This document shows positions 14,209 through 14,264 of a stretch of 14,264 bases of DNA, one piece after another. A program made the position numbers and the translations under genes. The notes beneath the pieces were generated by a model that ran no database searches, was not told the DNA's origin, and was given only the letters and a program-made list of their open reading frames with translations. Source of the DNA: Candidatus Hydrogenedentota bacterium (GTDB taxonomy: Bacteria; Hydrogenedentota; Hydrogenedentia; Hydrogenedentales; CAITNO01); the NCBI GenBank assembly GCA_903822375.1, contig CAIJOU010000767.1:1-14264 (forward strand), given 5' to 3'. Numbering within the stretch: position 1 is the stretch's first letter; each line of letters opens with the position of its first letter.

Positions 14209-14264
14209 GGCTGCTCCTGTATCCGGGTTTGCGGATGCGCGCGCCCTCGGCCACCCTCCAAGCC

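Overview
The window is a GC-rich stretch of bacterial chromosome carrying ten genes, all on the minus strand and read from high to low coordinates. I see no tRNA or rRNA genes, CRISPR array, transposase or phage gene. The mix of a secreted GH20 hexosaminidase with a propeller-like tail, ADP-forming acyl-CoA synthetase metabolism and an envelope polysaccharide cluster fits an environmental bacterium, perhaps of the Planctomycetes/Verrucomicrobia/Hydrogenedentota type. That placement is an inference from gene content and style, not from a marker gene.

Region 1 (14264 to 8872) is a tight polysaccharide gene group in transcription order: a large Wzz/GumC-like chain-length protein without a kinase domain, a Gfo/Idh/MocA sugar-nucleotide dehydrogenase, a left-handed beta-helix acyltransferase of WbpD/WlbB type, a SAM-dependent methyltransferase, and a GT4 glycosyltransferase. 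Gaps are at most 26 bases and the last two genes overlap (TGATG). The dehydrogenase and acetyltransferase resemble two steps of the UDP-2,3-diacetamido-2,3-dideoxy-uronic acid pathway; the aminotransferase that should act between them is not in the window.

Region 2 (8871 to 8581) is a 291-base non-coding stretch, locally AT-richer than its surroundings. It holds a REP-like element, two hairpins, a short direct repeat, a perfect TGGTATACCA palindrome and an adjacent 7-bp-stem hairpin. It is probably the end of the polysaccharide transcript plus the promoter/operator of the next operon.

Region 3 (8580 to 4531) is a two-gene acyl-CoA operon closed by a strong intrinsic terminator: a fused ADP-forming acyl-CoA synthetase (700 aa), then an acetyl-CoA hydrolase/transferase fused to a GNAT acetyltransferase (625 aa). 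Together they could interconvert acyl-CoA and free acid with ATP formation or CoA exchange, with a possible protein-acetylation link.

Region 4 (4530 to 1) begins with an inverted array of 9-bp-period ATGGAC/GTCCAT units, followed by a TIGR02757/DUF2400 protein, a radical SAM/SPASM protein and a secreted GH20 beta-N-acetylhexosaminidase. The hexosaminidase has a tryptophan-rich tectonin-like tail and an unusual His at a substrate-binding position. The REP-like sequence recurs just after the radical SAM gene. No complete novel defence or mobile system is visible; the most interesting items are the inverted 9-bp array, the regulatory patch at 8682-8811 and the CoA-transferase/GNAT plus synthetase pairing.
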